DNA from: JAEUMY01 sp031394355
Lineage (GTDB): Bacteria; Pseudomonadota; Gammaproteobacteria; Burkholderiales; Usitatibacteraceae
Direction: 5' to 3'
DNA: 64,000 nucleotides
NCBI GenBank assembly: GCA_031394355.1
Contig: JANNSU010000072.1
Span: 13,342 to 77,341, forward strand
A program made the position numbers and the translations under genes. How positions within the stretch are numbered: the stretch's first letter is position 1; each line of letters begins with the position of its first letter. Below, piece after piece: positions 26,350-34,739 of this stretch. The notes below the pieces were generated by a model. That model did not search any database and was not told the origin of the DNA. It worked only from the letters and a program-made list of their open reading frames with translations.

Positions 26350-27091
26350 TGTAGAAAGTGGCACCGTCGCTCCCGCCCATTTGCCAAACTCAGCGGGAGC
26401 CCAAGTTTCTGCCTTGAACAACCAGCCCGTTATCCAGTGCGCCAACCTCACCAAGACCTTCAGCCAGGGTGATCTCAATGTCGATGTCCTGAAGGGCGTT
26501 ACGTTCACCGTGAATCCGGGCGATAACATCGCCATTGTCGGCGCCTCAGGCTCTGGCAAGAGCACGCTGCTGCACATACTCGGCGGGCTGGATGCGGCCA
26601 CCAGCGGCGAAGTCACGCTGCTGGGCCAGCACATCAATGCGTTGAATCCCACCGCACAGGGCAGGCTGCGCAACAAGGCGCTGGGCTTCGTCTATCAGTT
26701 CCATCATCTGCTGTCCGAATTCACGGCAGCGGAAAACGTCGCCATGCCGCTCCTCATACGCGGTGAATCCGCTGCGAATGCCACCAAAGCCGCGCTGGAC
26801 ATGCTGGGCGAGGTAGGGCTGGGACATCGCGTGCGCCACAAGCCGGGCGAGCTCTCCGGCGGTGAGCGTCAGCGTGTGGCCGTGGCACGCGCGCTGGTGA
26901 CGCAGCCTGCCTGCATTCTGGCGGATGAGCCCACCGGTAATCTGGATCGAAAGACGGCCGATGGCGTGTTCGATCTGATGCTGAAGCTCAATGCAGTGCG
27001 TGGTGCCAGTCTGGTGATGGTGACGCATGATGCCGCGCTGGCGCAGCGGATGGGGCGGGTGATGACGTTGACGGATGGGGTGTTGGGTTGA
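26342..27091 (+). CDS. lolD: Lipoprotein-releasing ABC transporter ATP-binding protein LolD
   Basis: 249 residues. Walker A GASGSGKST at about 67-75, Q-loop FVYQFHHLLSEF, signature LSGGERQRVAVARAL, Walker B CILADEPTGNLD and switch His in VTHDAAL. It powers the LolCDE lipoprotein sorting machine. It begins 8 bp inside lolC. The first ~28 residues before VIQCANLTKTF look unconserved, so a later start is possible. Confidence 0.95.
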   Translation: MSSVESGTVAPAHLPNSAGAQVSALNNQPVIQCANLTKTFSQGDLNVDVLKGVTFTVNPGDNIAIVGASGSGKSTLLHILGGLDAATSGEVTLLGQHINALNPTAQGRLRNKALGFVYQFHHLLSEFTAAENVAMPLLIRGESAANATKAALDMLGEVGLGHRVRHKPGELSGGERQRVAVARALVTQPACILADEPTGNLDRKTADGVFDLMLKLNAVRGASLVMVTHDAALAQRMGRVMTLTDGVLG

Positions 27092-27552
27092 GAACTCTAC
27101 GAGTTTGCATGCTTTTGCTTGCGCTAGTGCACTCGGCAATGTCGGCTCATGCGGACGAGATAGTGATTCGCTACTTTGATAGTCGCCCACCAATCGGTGC
27201 CAGTGCTGAAGATTCGACATTGCGCATTGGGAGGGATAAGGGCACAAGCCGCGCAGATAGTCGAACCATCGATGTACTTTTCGAGACCATCAAGGCAAGC
27301 TTCATCAAGAGCAAGATGCCTTCTGAATGGGACGTGGCAATGGCCGTGCACGCTCCGGTAGTGCGAATGAGTGTGGAAGTGGATGGCTTGAAATGGAAAG
27401 TCGACGCTTGCGTAATCTCAAACCGGCTCATCCTGGATCATAGTGGGTCAGAGATTGATAGCGAACGGGAAAAAGCCTGGCGAGAAGTCTTTCGTATGGC
27501 AACAACGCGACTCAGCAACTTGCAGAGTCCGACAGTTCAACAGACAAAATAA
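27088..27552 (+). CDS. Secreted protein of unknown function
   Basis: 154 residues from the TTG at 27088, which overlaps the lolD stop, or 147 from the ATG at 27109. A clear signal peptide (CMLLLALVHSAMSAHADE) predicts a periplasmic protein. The rest has no motif I recognise. Its codons and base composition look less GC-rich than lolD. Position behind lolCD suggests co-transcription, but no functional link can be shown. Confidence 0.6.
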   Translation: MRTLRVCMLLLALVHSAMSAHADEIVIRYFDSRPPIGASAEDSTLRIGRDKGTSRADSRTIDVLFETIKASFIKSKMPSEWDVAMAVHAPVVRMSVEVDGLKWKVDACVISNRLILDHSGSEIDSEREKAWREVFRMATTRLSNLQSPTVQQTK

Positions 27553-27576
27553 CTCGTTCGTCGCAGTCACAGTTCG

Positions 27577-27659
27577 GTAGCCCGGATGCAACGAAGTGGA
27601 ATCCGGGAATGTTTCCAATTGAAATGCCCCCGGATTGCGCTTCGCTCCATCCGGGCTAC
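27577..27659. repeat. Dispersed intergenic inverted repeat (GTAGCCCGGATG type), copy 2
   Basis: 83 bp with ends GTAGCCCGGATG / CATCCGGGCTAC, like the copy at 18871-18956. It lies between two convergent genes and may help stop transcription. Confidence 0.85.
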
Positions 27660-27669
27660 GAGTGCCGCA

Positions 27670-27978
27670 TCACTCCCAGCGAAACAGCTTCAACCTGATC
27701 CGCCCGCCTTCCCCAAACTCCACCCCTTCCTCCTCCAGCAACACCCGCTGCCACTCATCATTCCCATCCAGCCCGCGCCGGCTGATCTGCCCCTGGCTGT
27801 TCACCACCCGATGCCACGGCACCTTGCTGCCGGAAGGCAAGGAAGACAATGCGAACCCGACATGCCGGGCATGACGCGGATGTCCGGCCAGCGCAGCGAT
27901 CTGCCCATAGGTCGCGACCTTCCCGCGTGGAATCTTCTTGATGATGGCGTAGAAGGATTTGTAGAGATCGGAACTCAT
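27670..27978 (-). CDS. Alkyltransferase-like protein (MGMT family without the active cysteine)
   Basis: 102 residues from the ATG at 27978; a TTG at 27987 is possible. It has the MGMT C-terminal DNA-binding domain (IPRGKVATYGQIAALAGHPRHAR) and PWHRVVNSQGQIS, where the methyl-accepting Cys of PCHR is replaced by Trp. Such ATL proteins bind O6-alkylguanine, flip it, and hand it to nucleotide excision repair rather than repairing it themselves. It stands between the repeat and the divergent pabBC gene. Confidence 0.9.
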   Translation of the reverse strand: MSSDLYKSFYAIIKKIPRGKVATYGQIAALAGHPRHARHVGFALSSLPSGSKVPWHRVVNSQGQISRRGLDGNDEWQRVLLEEEGVEFGEGGRIRLKLFRWE

Positions 27979-28042
27979 GATGCTCAAGTCAATTAAGCCA
28001 AATCAATCAATTGAACGATGACTGCAGCGTATCATCCGCGCC

Positions 28043-29803
28043 ATGTCTGAAGCAGCCCGTCCCAACCCCAGCGCCGCGATCCGCGCGGTCGTGTATGACA
28101 ACACCCGTGGCGAGTGGCTGGCCCTGTCCCGGCCATTGCGAATATTCGCAACGTCGAGCCATCAGGACGTCGCACCCTTGCTGGCCGAGGTGGAGGCCGC
28201 AGTCGCGAACGGAGAAGGCATTGCCGCCGGCTGGGTGAGCTATGAAGCGGCACCTGCGTTTGATGCGCATCTGACCGTGAAGCCAGCGGGCGCGGTGCCG
28301 CTGCTCTGGTTCGGCTTGTTTGCGGAATCGGCGCCGATCACGCTGCCCGAGGCGTTGGACGAGATTGTGTCGCGGGACTGGACCGCAGACGTGGACGAGG
28401 CAGGTCATGCGGCCGCCGTGCGCCGCATCCTCGGCTACATCCGCGAAGGTGACACCTACCAGGTCAACTGCACCTATCGGCAACACGCCGGGTTCAATGG
28501 CGATCCCTGGCGCGCATTCCTGCGGCTGGTCGCGGCACAGCGCGAGACCTACGGCGCGTTCATTGACACCGGCCGTCATGTGGTGTGCAGCGCATCACCC
28601 GAGCTTTATTTCCGTCTCGATGGCGAGCGCATTGTCTCCAAGCCGATGAAGGGCACAGCGGCGCGTGGCCTCACGCTGGCGGAAGACCGCGACCAGGCGC
28701 GCAACCTCCGCGCATCCGAGAAAGAGCGGGCGGAGAACCTGATGATCGTCGACATGGTGCGGAACGATTTCGGTCGCCTTGCCGACACCGGCAGCGTGAA
28801 CGTGCCGCACCTCTTCACGGTTGAGAAATACCCGACGCTCTGGACCATGACCTCCACGGTCGAGGCACGTACCGATGCCAGCCTCTCGCGAATATTCGCA
28901 GAGACCTTTCCGCCGGCGTCCATCACCGGCGCGCCCAAGCGGCGGACGATGGAGATCATCGCGGAGCTGGAACGCTCGCCACGTGGCGTCTATACCGGTG
29001 CAGTGGGATTTATCGCGCCCAATCGTGTGGCGCAGTTCAATGTTGCCATTCGCACGCTGGTCGTGGATCGCGAGAAAAGCGAAGCGGCGTACGGTGTCGG
29101 CAGCGGCATCGTTTGGGATTCCGTACCGGCGCGCGAGTGGCAGGAATGCGCGACCAAAACGCGCATCCTGCGCAGCAGCATCACGCCGTTCGATCTGCTG
29201 GAGACGCTGAAGTGGGCGCCGGAGGCGGGCTACGCATTGCTGGAGCGGCATCTCTCGCGGCTGATGGACTCGGCAGAGTATTTTGATGTGCAGGTGCATG
29301 TTGCAAACCTGCGACGATCGCTGGAGCAGGCCGCGCTGAAATGGAGCGGTCCGCAGCGCGTTCGGTTGCTGGTGGATCACAGTGCGAATATTCGCATCGA
29401 GGCAAAGCCCCTCGCTCTGTCGCCGCAGCCCGTCATGCGCCTTGCGCTGGCTGCGCAGCCTGTCGATTCAAACAACCGCTTCCTGTATCACAAGACCACT
29501 CATCGCGACCACTACGAAGCCGCACGTGCAAGCCGACCCGGCTTCGATGATGTGGTGTTGTGGAACGAGCGCGGCGAGGTCTGTGAGACCACCATCGCCA
29601 ACCTCGCCATCGAGATCGACGGCAAGTGGGTCACGCCGCCGGTGTCATCCGGCCTCCTGCCGGGGACGCTGCGGGCGGAGATGTTGGCGCGGGGTGAGTT
29701 GGTTGAGCGGGTGGTGACCATGGACGAGTTGAAGGGGGTTGCGAATATTCGCTTGTTCAATTCGGTGCGTGGCGTGTTCAGCGGCAGTCTCTCAAACACA
29801 TGA
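28043..29803 (+). CDS. pabB: Fused aminodeoxychorismate synthase component I and aminodeoxychorismate lyase (PabB-PabC)
   Basis: 586 residues. The chorismate-binding part (about 120-380) has DTYQVNCTYR, SKPMKGTAARG, ENLMIVDMVRNDFGRL and ITGAPKRRTMEII. The C-terminal ~195 residues form a fold-type IV PLP lyase domain (LLERHLSRLMDSAEYF, LWNERGEVCETTIANLAIE, GLLPGTLRAEML). Together they make p-aminobenzoate for folate from chorismate, needing a glutamine amidotransferase (PabA) from elsewhere. The gene contains four perfect copies of the palindrome, the most of any gene here. Confidence 0.94.
   Translation: MSEAARPNPSAAIRAVVYDNTRGEWLALSRPLRIFATSSHQDVAPLLAEVEAAVANGEGIAAGWVSYEAAPAFDAHLTVKPAGAVPLLWFGLFAESAPITLPEALDEIVSRDWTADVDEAGHAAAVRRILGYIREGDTYQVNCTYRQHAGFNGDPWRAFLRLVAAQRETYGAFIDTGRHVVCSASPELYFRLDGERIVSKPMKGTAARGLTLAEDRDQARNLRASEKERAENLMIVDMVRNDFGRLADTGSVNVPHLFTVEKYPTLWTMTSTVEARTDASLSRIFAETFPPASITGAPKRRTMEIIAELERSPRGVYTGAVGFIAPNRVAQFNVAIRTLVVDREKSEAAYGVGSGIVWDSVPAREWQECATKTRILRSSITPFDLLETLKWAPEAGYALLERHLSRLMDSAEYFDVQVHVANLRRSLEQAALKWSGPQRVRLLVDHSANIRIEAKPLALSPQPVMRLALAAQPVDSNNRFLYHKTTHRDHYEAARASRPGFDDVVLWNERGEVCETTIANLAIEIDGKWVTPPVSSGLLPGTLRAEMLARGELVERVVTMDELKGVANIRLFNSVRGVFSGSLSNT
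28138..28149. repeat. Iterated palindrome GCGAATATTCGC, pabBC copy 1
   Basis: Perfect copy, read as Arg-Ile-Phe-Ala in the N-terminal part. Confidence 0.95.
28888..28899. repeat. Iterated palindrome GCGAATATTCGC, pabBC copy 2
   Basis: Perfect copy flanked C/A, read Arg-Ile-Phe-Ala just before the conserved SITGAPK region. Confidence 0.95.
29384..29395. repeat. Iterated palindrome GCGAATATTCGC, pabBC copy 3
   Basis: Perfect copy, read Ala-Asn-Ile-Arg in the lyase domain. Confidence 0.95.
29741..29752. repeat. Iterated palindrome GCGAATATTCGC, pabBC copy 4
   Basis: Perfect copy, read Ala-Asn-Ile-Arg close to the C-terminus (GVANIRLFNSVRG). Confidence 0.95.
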
Positions 29804-29807
29804 TCCG

Positions 29808-29923
29808 TCGCCCCGGCGAAGGCCGAGGTCCAGTGTCATTTTCCCACGTGTCGCAAAGAAGACCAAACCAGAGCCGCTGGAGCGAAGCATGCCTTCGCGC
29901 TTTCGCCGGGATGACTACCTCAG
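29808..29923. repeat. Dispersed intergenic repeat (CCCGGCGAA...TTCGCCGGGATGAC type)
   Basis: The gap after pabBC begins CGCCCCGGCGAAGGCCGAGGTCC and ends with GCGCTTTCGCCGGGATGAC, forming complementary ends. Repeats of this look are common in Burkholderiales-like genomes. It separates two convergent genes. Confidence 0.5.
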
Positions 29924-30471
29924 CTCAGCCGCGCCTCATGCTTGCTGTACGCCTCCAGAAACGCCACATCCCCCAGCCCCGACAGTTTCCCCGCCTGCTC
30001 TACCAGTAGTGGCCGTCCAGTGCGATTCTGGAAGTCACGCAGCCACTCAAGCGTCACCTCATCCGGCTCGCGTCCCGCATACCGCAGCACATAGGCGCGC
30101 TTGCCCCGCCAGCCCACGGGAAAGATGAGCATCCCAAGCTTGTCGGGACGCCAGTCGTCAGGAAACGGACTGCCTGCCTCCAGCCAGCCACAAATAAAGT
30201 CGCGACAGGGCTGCTGTGGGCGCTGCTCGTAAATGCCGCAGCCACCCTGCGCGCGAAAGGCGCAGGGCCGACCGGGATGCATGGGAATGCCATTGACGAC
30301 ACCTTTGGCCCAGCCGTCGCAGCAGGCCGTGCAGGCGCCGCAGGTGCGCTCGTTGCTGGCGACGGGGCGTGTGGATGTCGACGCCGCTGCACTGATGGGT
30401 GTGACGCCGTGGCACTTCTTGAACTTGAGGCCACTGCCACAGGGGCAGGGGTCGTTGGGGCGGGCTTTCAC
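29920..30471 (-). CDS. SEC-C motif plus YkgJ-type CxxCxxCC metal-binding protein
   Basis: 183 residues from a GTG at 30471, which overlaps the preceding stop (GTGA). An N-terminal SEC-C zinc motif (NDPCPCGSGLKFKKCHG) is followed by CGACTACCDGW, FRAQGGCGIYEQRPQQPCRDF, the cluster of cysteines of YkgJ/UPF0153 proteins thought to hold zinc or iron. Function unknown. It is the last gene of a three-gene chain joined by 4-bp overlaps. Confidence 0.75.
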   Translation of the reverse strand: MKARPNDPCPCGSGLKFKKCHGVTPISAAASTSTRPVASNERTCGACTACCDGWAKGVVNGIPMHPGRPCAFRAQGGCGIYEQRPQQPCRDFICGWLEAGSPFPDDWRPDKLGMLIFPVGWRGKRAYVLRYAGREPDEVTLEWLRDFQNRTGRPLLVEQAGKLSGLGDVAFLEAYSKHEARLS

Positions 30472-30839
30472 TCTATCTCTGAAAACTCGTCGAGCTGAAG
30501 TGATGCATTGAAGTGATGCAGGAGAAGGTAGTCATCCCAACCGTGGTCACCTTGGCAGATAACTATTGAACACGAGCTGATTTGTTCTGAAAGTTGGTCT
30601 CCTCTATTCAACAATTCAGAAACAATCTCCCATATCTCTTCTGGCTCAGTACATTGAATAGTGAAGTTGACGAAAGCTCCTTCATCATTACCTTCGGAAA
30701 CTAAGAACTGTTCGGTGAGAATATTTCCCAAAAGCGCCGATTCAAAAGCAGCTTTTGCGCTTTCAATCACCAAAGATTCGCAAAGTGCTGGCTGCAGCTG
30801 AACGTTCAGTAGGCGAGCTGTCGTATTCATCTCGGTCAT
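30468..30839 (-). CDS. Unrecognised small protein, AT-rich compared with neighbours
   Basis: 123 residues from the ATG at 30839, overlapping the glycosylase stop (ATGA); another ATG at 30830 is possible. The protein is acidic with segments such as QCTEPEEIWEIVSELLNRG and GDHGWDDYLLLHHFNAS. I recognise no domain. Its codons are clearly AT-richer than those of its neighbours, which suggests later acquisition, yet it is spliced tightly into the operon. Confidence 0.65.
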   Translation of the reverse strand: MTEMNTTARLLNVQLQPALCESLVIESAKAAFESALLGNILTEQFLVSEGNDEGAFVNFTIQCTEPEEIWEIVSELLNRGDQLSEQISSCSIVICQGDHGWDDYLLLHHFNASLQLDEFSEIE

Positions 30840-31456
30840 CAATCCTGCGGCACCGCCTCCAGCGCCCGCCACAGATACCACGTCGCCACCGTGCTCCATG
30901 GCTGCCAGCGCTGGCCGAAGGCGTGCATCTTCTTCCGGTCCAGGCACTTCCTGCCCTTGAAGTAGAGCTTCTCCGTGCCGCGAATGAGGCCCAGATCGTC
31001 CACCGGGAGGATGTTGGGCCGCATGAGATAGAACATCAGGAACATCTCCGCCGTCCAGCAGCCGATGCCTTTCACCGCGACGAGCTCGTCGATGATGATC
31101 TCGTCATCCTCGCGCGCCCAGCGGCGGGTGCTGATGCGGCCATCGGCAAAGTGCGCGGCGAGGTCGAGGATGTAGCTCGCCTTCTGGCGGGAGAGGCCGC
31201 ATTCTCGCAGCGCCTCCACATCATGGACCAACACGTTGGCGGGGGTCATGCGTCCCACGCGCTTCGCAAACTTCGCCCACACGGACGCTGCGGCCTTTAC
31301 CGAGATCTGCTGGCCGACAATGGCGCGGGCCAGCGTGGCGAAGGGCGTGCCGCGGGTGCGGAAGTTGGCGACTGGATGGGTCGCGATCAACTTTTTCATC
31401 ACCGGATCGGCACGGGCCAGATCGCGGCAGGCAGTTTTCCAGTAGTCAGGGGTCAT
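30839..31456 (-). CDS. DNA-3-methyladenine glycosylase (AlkA-like, HhH-GPD family)
   Basis: 205 residues from the ATG at 31456 (MTPDYWKTACRDLARAD). The helix-hairpin-helix VKGIGCWTAEMFLMF lies at about 128-142 and is followed by the catalytic aspartate in LPVDDLG (about 153-154). IVGQQISVKAA marks the family core. It excises alkylated bases to begin base-excision repair. No Fe-S cysteine set is present, unlike Nth/MutY. Confidence 0.88.
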   Translation of the reverse strand: MTPDYWKTACRDLARADPVMKKLIATHPVANFRTRGTPFATLARAIVGQQISVKAAASVWAKFAKRVGRMTPANVLVHDVEALRECGLSRQKASYILDLAAHFADGRISTRRWAREDDEIIIDELVAVKGIGCWTAEMFLMFYLMRPNILPVDDLGLIRGTEKLYFKGRKCLDRKKMHAFGQRWQPWSTVATWYLWRALEAVPQD

Positions 31457-31466
31457 GGGGCGTGGA

Positions 31467-32039
31467 TCAACGAAGTGGCTCCTTGATTCTTTCACGCAAC
31501 CGCCGAAGTTTCGCCCTGTTGCGCCAGGCCAGGGTGACAGTGAAGCGCCAGATCACCATGGTGGCGAGGTAGCCGCCTAGTGCCATCAGCGTGCACAGGA
31601 TCGCGAGACCGACCAGCAGTGTGCTGCCGGCCGCTTCTATCCAGCTGAGCATTTGAGGCAGGGCGTGTTTGATGCCCTCCCAGCTCCAGTGCATGTCAGG
31701 CGGCACTGCGGCGGGAGCGGTCGCGCCGGTGACCCAGGCGCCGATCTGATATGCAAGCAGGTAGAGCGGAATGAACGTGAAGGGATTGGTGGCCCAAGTC
31801 GCTGCTGCAGCGGCGGGCACATTTGCGCGGATGACAATGGCCGCGACGATGGCCACCAGCATCTGAATGGGAAGTGGAATCATGCCCGTGACAAGGCCGA
31901 TACCGATACCCAGCGCAACGGAGCGTCTATGCAGGTGCCACAGCCGCGGGTGGCCCAGCACAGGCTTCATCCAGCGAAAGACGCGGTACTGGAAGATCGC
32001 CTCGGCTGTGGGGAGATATTTTCGGAGCTGTTTGCGCAC
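31467..32039 (-). CDS. DUF2062 inner-membrane protein
   Basis: 190 residues from a GTG at 32039. The DUF2062 core is visible: WHLHRRSVALGIGIGLVTGM, IPLPIQMLVAIVAAIVIRAN and ATWATNPFTFIPLY. Three or four membrane helices. Function unknown. It is 10 bp upstream of the glycosylase gene, so likely in the same operon, and divergent from comEC. Confidence 0.85.
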   Translation of the reverse strand: MRKQLRKYLPTAEAIFQYRVFRWMKPVLGHPRLWHLHRRSVALGIGIGLVTGMIPLPIQMLVAIVAAIVIRANVPAAAAATWATNPFTFIPLYLLAYQIGAWVTGATAPAAVPPDMHWSWEGIKHALPQMLSWIEAAGSTLLVGLAILCTLMALGGYLATMVIWRFTVTLAWRNRAKLRRLRERIKEPLR

Positions 32040-32212
32040 GGATTATTGGAGTTGGATTGAGGTGTGATGTGCGATGAGCAATATGGGAACTTGAACGCTG
32101 TGGCCGGTGACGCATATTGGCTGAGTCAGGGTGCCTTCGAAGTCATGCACAATCTGCGTTGAGCCTTGAGTTTGAGGTTGGGTTGAGGCTGGAAAGGTCA
32201 ACACTGCGACAC

Positions 32213-32224
32213 GCGAATATTCGC
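32213..32224. repeat. Iterated palindrome GCGAATATTCGC, upstream of comEC
   Basis: Perfect copy flanked C/A, 52 bp before the comEC start, in the divergent gap with the DUF2062 gene. Confidence 0.95.
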
Positions 32225-32276
32225 AATCTCCCTACCTGCGCGCACCATCTTCCTTCATCCACGACCGATTCTCCAC

Positions 32277-34673
32277 TTGCGAACCTTCATTCTCTCATTT
32301 GTCATCGGTACGCTCTGGCTGCAACTGCAGCCCGCGTTGCCGGAGTCTGCGCGGGTGCTGCAGTGGGCATGTATCGCGGTCGCCATCATCGCCATTAGTC
32401 TTCATCTGACCCGTCATGCATCTGCTTCGTTCCGCTGGGTGGGTTTGGCTGGCAGTTGTGCGGCCGGTGTCCTGCTGGGATTCAGCTGGGCCGCGTGGGT
32501 GGCGGCTGGGCGTATGGCCGATGCGCTGCCGCCGGAGTGGGAGGGCAGGGACATTGAGCTGGTGGCCACCGTCACCGGGCTGCCGCAGCAACATGATCGA
32601 GGTGTGCGGTTTCTGGCGCGGACGGAATCAGTCTCGACACCGTCCGCCGTCGTGCCGTCCCAACTGTCGCTCACCTGGTATCACGATACGGATCGCAAGA
32701 CGGGCAAGGTGACACCTGCGCCGGCCCTTATTCCCGGCGACAGGTGGACACTCACGCTGCGCCTGAAGCGGCCGCACGGCAGCGCCAATCCGCATGGCTT
32801 CGACTATGAGGCGTGGGCGCTGGAGCGGAACATTCGCGCCACGGGCTATGTGCGAAACAAAGGCGTGAATACGCGCTTGCCGCAACGATCGGACGCACTC
32901 ATCGACCAGCTGCACGAGACGCGTGCGAATATTCGCAGCCGCATGCTGGCCACGCTCGGCGACGCGCCGTACGCGGGCGTGCTGGTGGCACTCGCCATCG
33001 GCGATCAGGATGCCATTCCGCCCGCGCAGTGGAAGACATTCTGGCGCACTGGTGTCGGTCACCTGATGAGCATTTCCGGGCTGCACATCACCATGGTCGC
33101 GAGCTTGTTGTACGCGCTGGCATTCTGGTGCTGGGCACGTGCGCCGAGGCTCGCCTTGCGCATGCCGGCGCAACGGGCAGCGGCGCTGATCGGATTGGCA
33201 GGTGCGGCTGGCTATGCGCTGCTCGCCGGATACTCCATCCCCACGCAGCGAACCCTGTTCATGTTGACAGTGGTGGCGCTGGCGCTGTGCGCCGGGCGCA
33301 TGACATCGCCATCGCGCGTGCTCTGCTGGGCGCTGCTGGCGGTGGTGTTGATTGACCCGTGGGCCGGGCTGTCACCAGGGTTCTGGCTGTCGTTCGGGGC
33401 CATCGCGCTCATCTTCTTTGTTGGGGCCGGACGCACGGGCCAGCTTGGCGTGGTGAAGGGTGCGTTATTGACCCAGGTCGCCGTGACGGTCGGCATGCTG
33501 CCCATGCTGCTGGCATTGTTTCAGGAAGTCTCGGTTATCTCCCCGGTGGCCAACGCGATCGCGATTCCGGTCATCAGCCTGGTTGTGGTCCCGATCACCT
33601 TGCTCGCCTGTGTGGTGCCGTTCGATTTCCTGCTGCAGCTCGCCCATGCCATCACCAGCGGCTGCATGGTGTTCCTGCAATGGCTGGCCGAGATGCCGAC
33701 TGCGCTATGGGAGAGTCATGCGCCTGCGCCGTGGACTGTGGCGCTGGCAATTATCGGCACACTATGGCTGCTGGCACCGCGTGGCTGGCCGGCGCGCTGG
33801 CTGGGTGTGGTGTGGATGCTGCCGATGTTCCTGATCCTGCCGCCCGCGCCCGCACCGGGCACGGCGCAAGTGACCTTCCTCGATGTCGGTCACGGGCTTG
33901 CGACGGTCATCCGCACTACGAAGCATGCACTGGTGTACGACACGGGCCCCAAATGGAACGAGGATGCCGATGCGGGCAGCCGTATCGTGGTGCCGCACCT
34001 GCGAGGAGAGGGTATCCGCAATCTGGACGGACTCATCGTGTCGCATGATGATGACGATCACGCGGGGGGCGCCATCTCGATTCTCGATGCACGCTCGGTG
34101 CAATGGCTGTCGTCATCACTGCCAAGCACCAGTCCCATCCTCACACACGCAGCGCAGCAGCGGCGTTGCCTGGCCGGCGATCGATGGGATTGGGACGGCG
34201 TGCGGTTTGAGGTGCTGCATCCGTCTGCAACCGACTTTGATGTCGACAAGGTGAAGGACAACGACCTCTCCTGCGTACTGCGAATATTCGCAGGGGGACA
34301 GTCGTTGCTGCTCACGGGCGATGTCGAGAAGCGGGCGGAGCAGTCGCTTGTTCAACGCTATGGCGCGGCGCTCAAGTCCGACACCCTGCTGGTGCCACAC
34401 CATGGCAGCAAGACCTCGTCAATGCCCTCATTCCTCGATGCCGTGTCACCGACGTTGGCCGTCTACACAGTGGGCTATCGCAACCGGTTTCGGCACCCAC
34501 ACCCGGATGTCGTGGCGCGCTATGACGAGCGCAAGATTACCCCGTTGCGCACCGATCAGCTTGGCGCGGTGACGCTCACGCTGGCAGAGGGCAAGACCAC
34601 CTGGCAGGCGCAGCGGGTGTTGCGACAACGCTACTGGCAGGATCGGCCGACAATGGGTACTGCGGAGGAATAG
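32277..34673 (+). CDS. comEC: Competence protein ComEC/Rec2, DNA uptake channel
   Basis: 798 residues from a TTG at 32277. N-terminal DUF4131 with membrane helices, the Competence domain (GVGHLMSISGLHITMVAS, IPTQRTLFMLTVVAL) and a C-terminal metallo-beta-lactamase domain (FLDVGHGLATVI, SHDDDDHAGG, VPHHGSKTSS). The MBL metal-binding motif HxDxDH appears here as SHDDDDH. It carries ssDNA across the inner membrane during transformation. Two palindromes lie inside (ANIR, RIFA). Confidence 0.94.
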   Translation: MRTFILSFVIGTLWLQLQPALPESARVLQWACIAVAIIAISLHLTRHASASFRWVGLAGSCAAGVLLGFSWAAWVAAGRMADALPPEWEGRDIELVATVTGLPQQHDRGVRFLARTESVSTPSAVVPSQLSLTWYHDTDRKTGKVTPAPALIPGDRWTLTLRLKRPHGSANPHGFDYEAWALERNIRATGYVRNKGVNTRLPQRSDALIDQLHETRANIRSRMLATLGDAPYAGVLVALAIGDQDAIPPAQWKTFWRTGVGHLMSISGLHITMVASLLYALAFWCWARAPRLALRMPAQRAAALIGLAGAAGYALLAGYSIPTQRTLFMLTVVALALCAGRMTSPSRVLCWALLAVVLIDPWAGLSPGFWLSFGAIALIFFVGAGRTGQLGVVKGALLTQVAVTVGMLPMLLALFQEVSVISPVANAIAIPVISLVVVPITLLACVVPFDFLLQLAHAITSGCMVFLQWLAEMPTALWESHAPAPWTVALAIIGTLWLLAPRGWPARWLGVVWMLPMFLILPPAPAPGTAQVTFLDVGHGLATVIRTTKHALVYDTGPKWNEDADAGSRIVVPHLRGEGIRNLDGLIVSHDDDDHAGGAISILDARSVQWLSSSLPSTSPILTHAAQQRRCLAGDRWDWDGVRFEVLHPSATDFDVDKVKDNDLSCVLRIFAGGQSLLLTGDVEKRAEQSLVQRYGAALKSDTLLVPHHGSKTSSMPSFLDAVSPTLAVYTVGYRNRFRHPHPDVVARYDERKITPLRTDQLGAVTLTLAEGKTTWQAQRVLRQRYWQDRPTMGTAEE
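32925..32936. repeat. Iterated palindrome GCGAATATTCGC, comEC copy 1
   Basis: Perfect copy, read Ala-Asn-Ile-Arg (RANIRSRML). Confidence 0.95.
34280..34291. repeat. Iterated palindrome GCGAATATTCGC, comEC copy 2
   Basis: Perfect copy, read Arg-Ile-Phe-Ala (LRIFAGGQS) in the beta-lactamase-like domain. Confidence 0.95.
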
Positions 34674-34739
34674 TCCGGCCCCGGCGCAACCTTTTCCAGC
34701 CGCCCGAATCCAATCCCGACATCGCATCAGGAGCCCGTC

